Positions 60,262 to 64,000 of a stretch of DNA of 64,000 bases are shown piece after piece (within the stretch, counting starts at the first letter, position 1; each line of letters starts with the position of its first letter). The notes below the pieces were generated by a model. That model made no database searches. It was not told where the DNA came from and saw only the letters and a list, made by a program, of their open reading frames with translations. Both the position numbers and the translations under genes were made by a program. The stretch lies in the NCBI RefSeq assembly GCF_040783975.1, contig NZ_CP160631.1, positions 868,001 to 932,000 of the forward strand, given 5' to 3'. Source of the stretch: Pantoea sp. Ep11b (lineage in GTDB: Bacteria > Pseudomonadota > Gammaproteobacteria > Enterobacterales > Enterobacteriaceae).

Positions 60262-60765
60262 TCAGGAGATAAAGTTTTTACCCTGCTTCAGGACGACGTC
60301 ACAGGCTTTGGTCTTCAGCTTCTCACCCATCGGCGAGTTGCTCAGGCTCTGCAGGTTAAGCTGCTGACCGTTGCCGGTATTCAGCAGACCAGCCACACCC
60401 TGGGTGTAATCCGTTTTCTGCGCCTGCGCGGTGGTGGTGTTCAGGCCGAGCTTACTCAGCACCTGATCTTTCACCGACTGCACATTATTTTTCACCACGT
60501 TGTGTTCGACGCAGTACTGCATCACACCGGCAGCGTTGGTCATGCTATTGGCGCTGACCGCTTTGTCGCCGCCGCCCAGCAGGCTGGTTATGGAGGAGAG
60601 CGACAGTCCGCCGTTCTGCTGGGTAGTGCTGGTGGTGTTCGCGTTGTTCTGCTGGCTGAGCTGTGACGCCGCGCTGCTCAGCTGATCCTGCCAGCTTGCC
60701 GCCGAGGCACTGCCTGCCACCAGAAGCGCCGCCACGCCCCATGCACTGCGCTGTACCTGTTTCAT
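60262..60765 (-). CDS. yjjA: DUF2501 secreted protein YjjA
   Basis: A 167-aa exported protein of the DUF2501 family (E. coli YjjA about 164 aa). The signal peptide ends at GSASA-ASWQDQLSS. A Gln/Asn/Thr/Ser-rich segment (about 35-55) is followed by the conserved GLSLSSITSLLGGGDKAVSANSMTNAAGVMQYCVEHNVV and a C-terminal KTKACDVVLKQGKNFIS. Two cysteines could form a disulfide. Function unknown. Confidence 0.9.
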   Translation of the reverse strand: MKQVQRSAWGVAALLVAGSASAASWQDQLSSAASQLSQQNNANTTSTTQQNGGLSLSSITSLLGGGDKAVSANSMTNAAGVMQYCVEHNVVKNNVQSVKDQVLSKLGLNTTTAQAQKTDYTQGVAGLLNTGNGQQLNLQSLSNSPMGEKLKTKACDVVLKQGKNFIS

Positions 60766-61303
60766 TTTAACCTCTGCATATACGTATTCAGTTTTGCTAA
60801 GAGAGGCTGAACAGCAGAAAGTTCCTGAGTTTTCTGCTAAACGGGCGCTTTGAGAATCTTCTGTAATACGGGGAATGAGTAAATCGGGGAAAGGGGAAAA
60901 TTGTTATTTCATGAGGCTGTTCACTGCCGGTTCGAATAATTTCCCTGAGCTGAAACATTATTTAATATTTGTTCATCGCTGCATTCAATTTATCAGGATT
61001 CGTCCTGGTTTATTGCTTTTTACCGCTTTGGTTAAAAAATTTTTTATTCCAGTTTATGTCTTTAGTGTTAATATTTACCTGTGAAATTAAATTATTTTAA
61101 CGGCATGTTTTAACGTGTCTTTTTTATCTCATTCGTTGCCGGTTTAAGCCGGTTTTAACTGATTCAGGCATATTTTTCTGCGCTGTTTTCAAAATTAACT
61201 GCCGAGGTTTTTTAATATTCCGCCTTGCGAAATCCACGAGGGTATTCATGCTTAATCACTGTGTCAGGCAGTTGTGGCCGACTTATTCAACGGGAGAGAA
61301 AAT
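60766..61303. other. AT-rich intergenic region before the DUF2382 genes
   Basis: About 540 bp, strongly AT-rich between 60900 and 61200, without a supportable large gene. It contains the inverted CCGGTTTAAGCCGG (61139-61152). It also contains the start of a short frame at 61248 with a good ribosome site (described separately). A frame at 60875-61084 encodes a hydrophobic, unremarkable peptide and was not accepted. Confidence 0.6.
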
Positions 61304-61370
61304 ATGGACGGGCAGCCCGATCACAATAACGATGCAGAGGTCACGCTTAAACTCGCTGAAGAGCAAATAG
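61248..61370 (+). CDS. Possible 40-codon small ORF overlapping the first DUF2382 gene
   Basis: ATG 61248 is preceded by GAGGG with a 5-nt spacer, a better site than that of many annotated genes nearby. It reads MLNHCVRQLWPTYSTGEKIW... for 40 codons and stops at 61370, 67 bp inside the next gene in another frame. No family is recognised. It may be a leader peptide that controls entry into the downstream gene, or chance. Confidence 0.3.
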   Translation: MLNHCVRQLWPTYSTGEKIWTGSPITITMQRSRLNSLKSK

Positions 61371-61705
61371 CCCTGACGAAGCAGAAGATTGTGGATGGAC
61401 ATGTTCGCGTCACCCGTTCCACAACCGAGCATGACGAGGTCATCAGTACACTGCTTAACCGGGATAAGGTTGAGGTTGAGCATGTAGCGAAAGCAGAGCC
61501 CATTGAGGATATACCCGACATCAGGGAAGAAAACGGCGTACTGATTGTCCCGGTAGTTGAAGAAGAAATCCAGATCGTCAGAAAGCTGGTGCTTAAAGAG
61601 GAGATCCACATCCGAAAAGTGCAGGAAAGTGTTCCTTTTCAGGAAGTGGTGACCCGACGTGAGCAGCAGGTAAAGGTTGAAAGAGATGACGATCAAAACC
61701 GCTAA
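61304..61705 (+). CDS. DUF2382 (YsnF/AvaK-type) protein, short
   Basis: A 133-aa soluble protein made almost entirely of a DUF2382 domain: VTLKLAEEQIALTKQKIVDGHVRVTRST near the start and the alternating charged strand pattern EEIQIVRKLVLKEEIHIRKVQESVPFQEVVTRREQQVKVER at the end. The family includes stress-response proteins YsnF of Bacillus and AvaK of cyanobacteria. ATG 61304 with GGGAGAG upstream is preferred over a GTG ten codons earlier. It is 16 bp before the next gene. Confidence 0.88.
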   Translation: MDGQPDHNNDAEVTLKLAEEQIALTKQKIVDGHVRVTRSTTEHDEVISTLLNRDKVEVEHVAKAEPIEDIPDIREENGVLIVPVVEEEIQIVRKLVLKEEIHIRKVQESVPFQEVVTRREQQVKVERDDDQNR

Positions 61706-61721
61706 CAGAGAGGAACCTATC

Positions 61722-62717
61722 ATGGCACAGGAAAAAATCGTAACACTGTTCGATTCTGCACAGCAGGCAGAGGCCGCGAAAAGAAATCTCGTGAAAGCAG
61801 GCTTTTCTGATCGGGACATCAGTCTTATCAGTGGAGAACGTTTAGAGCAGGAAGGGCACTCTGTCCGCCATCCGAGCCTGTGGCAGCGTCTGTTCGGTCA
61901 CACCGTCGATCAGGATCAGGCGGATGTCTATACCCGGGCGATGGACAAAGGCGGCGTGGTGCTTACGATCCGAACCGAAGAGGAGAAGCTGGCACGCGCC
62001 ATGACGATTCTCCATTCGCATGACTCGGTCGATGTACCGTCGCGGATGCAGAGTTCAGTTGAGAACGGCACCCGCGCGCCGGGCATCGATCCCACAGCTG
62101 GTAAGCAGTTTGCCGGAGAGACCAGCGACCGCCAGGCGGAACCACGACGCGCCTCGCTGACCGGCGATGAGAGTGAAGCCGATATTCTGCGTCTGGCCGA
62201 AGAGCAGGTGGACGTGGGTAAACGTCTGGTCAGCGAAGGCTCGACCCGCGTGCGCCGCTATACCGTGACCGATACCGTCTCTGAAGATATTTCGCTGCAT
62301 GAGCAGCACGCCGATATCTTCCGCCGCTCGGTGAATGAACCCGCGCTGGCCGGAGAAGTGGACTGGTCGGAGAAAACCGTCGAGGTCGCCGAGACTCATG
62401 AGCAGCCGGTGATTAACAAGACGACGCATGTGAAAGAAGAGGTGGTCGTGCGCACCGACGGCAGCGACCGCACCGAGACCATTAATGACACGGTGCGTCG
62501 TCAGAAAGTGGATATCGACCGCGCGCGCAGCGGGCTGGAGCGTGAACTGCCCGGAACAACGGCAGCAGCGAACCCTGCCGCCGGTTCGCCGTCACCTGCG
62601 GCGCATCACCGCGACCACAAAGAGGGCCTCGCGGAGAAGGTGAGCGAGAAAGCCAGCGAAGTGAAAGATAAGGTGGAGAACAAGCTGCATCACCGCGATT
62701 ATGACCACTCGCACTGA
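61722..62717 (+). CDS. YflT-like plus DUF2382 stress-type protein, long
   Basis: A 331-aa protein with two parts. Residues 4-85 (KIVTLFDSAQQAEAAKRNLVKAGFSDRDISLISGE) match the general-stress 17M/YflT-type domain. Residues about 147-275 are a DUF2382 domain (ILRLAEEQVDVGKRLVSEGSTRVRRYTVTDTVSEDISL). The tail is Ala/Pro, then a Lys/Glu/His-rich helix ending HHRDYDHSH, possibly a metal-binding or membrane-associating end. It shares the RLAEEQ start of DUF2382 with the preceding gene, suggesting duplication or co-function. Confidence 0.88.
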   Translation: MAQEKIVTLFDSAQQAEAAKRNLVKAGFSDRDISLISGERLEQEGHSVRHPSLWQRLFGHTVDQDQADVYTRAMDKGGVVLTIRTEEEKLARAMTILHSHDSVDVPSRMQSSVENGTRAPGIDPTAGKQFAGETSDRQAEPRRASLTGDESEADILRLAEEQVDVGKRLVSEGSTRVRRYTVTDTVSEDISLHEQHADIFRRSVNEPALAGEVDWSEKTVEVAETHEQPVINKTTHVKEEVVVRTDGSDRTETINDTVRRQKVDIDRARSGLERELPGTTAAANPAAGSPSPAAHHRDHKEGLAEKVSEKASEVKDKVENKLHHRDYDHSH

Positions 62718-62790
62718 GGCGCCGATCCTGACAACCGGCGCTGACGGATATTGCTGATGCCCGATGCTGAAGATGCGATATGCCGAAAAG

Positions 62791-62815
62791 AGCCAACCGC
62801 GAGGTTGGCTTTTTT
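62791..62815 (+). terminator. Intrinsic terminator after the DUF2382 pair
   Basis: AGCCAACC-GCGA-GGTTGGCT followed by TTTTT, about 75 bp after the stop codon. A good rho-independent terminator. Confidence 0.92.
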
Positions 62816-62911
62816 GCGTCTGGGGAAGGAAGTAAAACGGATAACGGCGCACTCTCTTCTTCGATATAATCAGGGGCTATACGCGCAGGTCGGGCAGACT
62901 GAGGGAATAAA

Positions 62912-63958
62912 GTGAACTGTAAACCGATGCTTTTCGTGCTGGCGGCGTTCTCCCTGTCGGCACAGGCCGCCCAGAGCGGAACAACGCTTCAGCATAAAGA
63001 CTGGGAAGTCGTCTGTGATAATACGCTGACCTGCCGCATGGCCGGTTATGGTAAAGAAGAGGATCCCTCCGGCTCTATCCTGCTCACCCGTGCCGCTGGC
63101 CCCGCAACGGAGACCGTGGGAGAAGTGACGCTGGGCGACACCGAAGATGACAGCGAGCCAGCGGAGAAGCTGACGCTGTGGATCAACGGAAAGCCAGCGG
63201 GCGATCTGACGGCGGCGGATGATAACTGGCGGCTGTCGGCCAGCCAGACCGCTGCGATAATCAGCGCCGTGAAAGGCAACGGTAAGGTCGAATTTGAAGG
63301 CGGCTCAAAGCCGTTCCAGCTTTCCGGCGAAGGTGCGTATGCCGCGCTGCTGAAAGCTGACGACGTGCAGGGCCGGGTCGGCACGCCAGGCGCGCTCACC
63401 AAAAAGGGCAATAAACCGGAAAGCAGCGTGGCTAAGGCCGTGCCCGCACCGGTTATTCAGGCAGCTAAAACCCTCAGCGGCGAACCTCGCTTGCTGACCG
63501 CACAAGAAGCCGATGCGCTGAAAAACCGATTACTGGCCTCAGTCAATCACAATGACGATGACACCTGCGACAGCCTGTTTTCACCGACAGAGAACAGCGA
63601 TCCGGAGACGGATGGACTCTCTCTGACACCGCTGGATGACAACCACGCTTTGCTGTCGGCGCTCTGCTGGCGAGCCGCTTATAACGAGGGGTATGGCTAC
63701 TGGGTCATCGATAAGCAGCTAAAAGGCAAGCCAGAGCTGGTGACCGTTTCCGGGTCGGATTACGACAAGGGCGAGATTACTAGTGTGCAGAAAGGCCGGG
63801 GCATCGGGGACTGCATGAGCCAGGAGAGCTGGGTCTGGGATGGTCAGGCGTTCTGTAAAAGTTATGATGGCGGAACTGGCATGTGTCGTTATATCCATGC
63901 TGGCGGCACCTGGGATCTGCCGACGCTGGTCACTGACGTGAAGTCTGTTGCGGAGTAA
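62912..63958 (+). CDS. DUF1176 family secreted protein
   Basis: A 348-aa exported protein of the DUF1176 family. The GTG start has GAGGGA upstream. The signal peptide MNCKPMLFVLAAFSLSAQA is followed by the family opening HKDWEVVCDNTLTCRMAGYG. Later are CWRAAYNEGYGYWVIDK and GRGIGDCMSQESWVWDGQAFCKSYDGGTGMCRYIHAGGTWDLPTLVTDV. Several paired cysteines (such as VVCDNTLTC) suggest periplasmic disulfides. Function unknown. Confidence 0.88.
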   Translation: MNCKPMLFVLAAFSLSAQAAQSGTTLQHKDWEVVCDNTLTCRMAGYGKEEDPSGSILLTRAAGPATETVGEVTLGDTEDDSEPAEKLTLWINGKPAGDLTAADDNWRLSASQTAAIISAVKGNGKVEFEGGSKPFQLSGEGAYAALLKADDVQGRVGTPGALTKKGNKPESSVAKAVPAPVIQAAKTLSGEPRLLTAQEADALKNRLLASVNHNDDDTCDSLFSPTENSDPETDGLSLTPLDDNHALLSALCWRAAYNEGYGYWVIDKQLKGKPELVTVSGSDYDKGEITSVQKGRGIGDCMSQESWVWDGQAFCKSYDGGTGMCRYIHAGGTWDLPTLVTDVKSVAE

Positions 63959-64000
63959 ATCTTGTGGTTTACGGGATCTTAGCGTTTACCTGAACGGCTG

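Noticed and set aside
60875..61084. Short plus-strand frame in the AT-rich gap after yjjA
   Set aside because: Low-complexity hydrophobic peptide in AT-rich DNA with no clear conserved pattern. Probably chance.

Overview
The window is a GC-rich enterobacterial chromosome segment. Housekeeping genes match Escherichia coli/Salmonella proteins closely in length and order (yraR-yhbOPQS-ubiTUV-yhbW, aas-lplT, pyrBI-argI-rraB-miaE-yjgM-valS-holC-pepA-lptFG). The accessory content (a three-subunit membrane gluconate-type dehydrogenase, an extra FtsI-like protein, a MuxABC-OpmB-like efflux set) points to Erwiniaceae, most likely Pantoea or a close relative. That genus call is inference from content and synteny, not from a database search.

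Layout. 1-6.8 kb: end of an AraC-type regulator, yhbW, the UbiT/U/V genes for O2-independent ubiquinone hydroxylation, and small yhb genes. 6.8-9.4 kb: anaerobic ribonucleotide reductase nrdDG with possible NrdR boxes. 9.6-27.9 kb: the galR-to-aas interval, which in E. coli (from memory) holds little besides the sRNA genes omrA and omrB. Here both sRNA genes are present but separated. A BisC-type molybdoenzyme lies between galR and the first, an FtsI paralogue between the two, and an RND efflux operon between the second and aas-lplT. 27.9-40.5 kb: ridA, pyrI-pyrB with leader/attenuator, argI with ARG boxes, rraB, miaE, yjgM, valS-holC, pepA and lptF-lptG.

40.5-49.7 kb: an accessory uptake and catabolic cluster between lptG and yjiN/yjgR. 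It encodes a LacI-type repressor, a CUT2-like ABC importer (periplasmic binding protein, permease, single-domain ATPase), a phosphotriesterase-family hydrolase, a GATase1-like protein, an M20 amidohydrolase, a PfkB kinase and a BtpA/SgcQ-family protein. Two identical 16-bp perfect palindromes upstream of the transporter operon are probable repressor operators. The substrate is unknown, and this is the best candidate for an undescribed pathway.

49.8-64 kb: yjiN, yjgR, an orphan family-5 solute-binding protein, and a Tat-gamma/GMC-flavoprotein/triheme cytochrome c dehydrogenase operon preceded by about 0.7 kb of AT-rich DNA. Then come marC, a small acidic protein whose N-terminal third resembles an IS110 recombinase domain with lost catalytic residues, yjjA, two adjacent DUF2382 stress-type proteins, and a DUF1176 protein. 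I saw no tRNA, rRNA, CRISPR array or intact insertion sequence.
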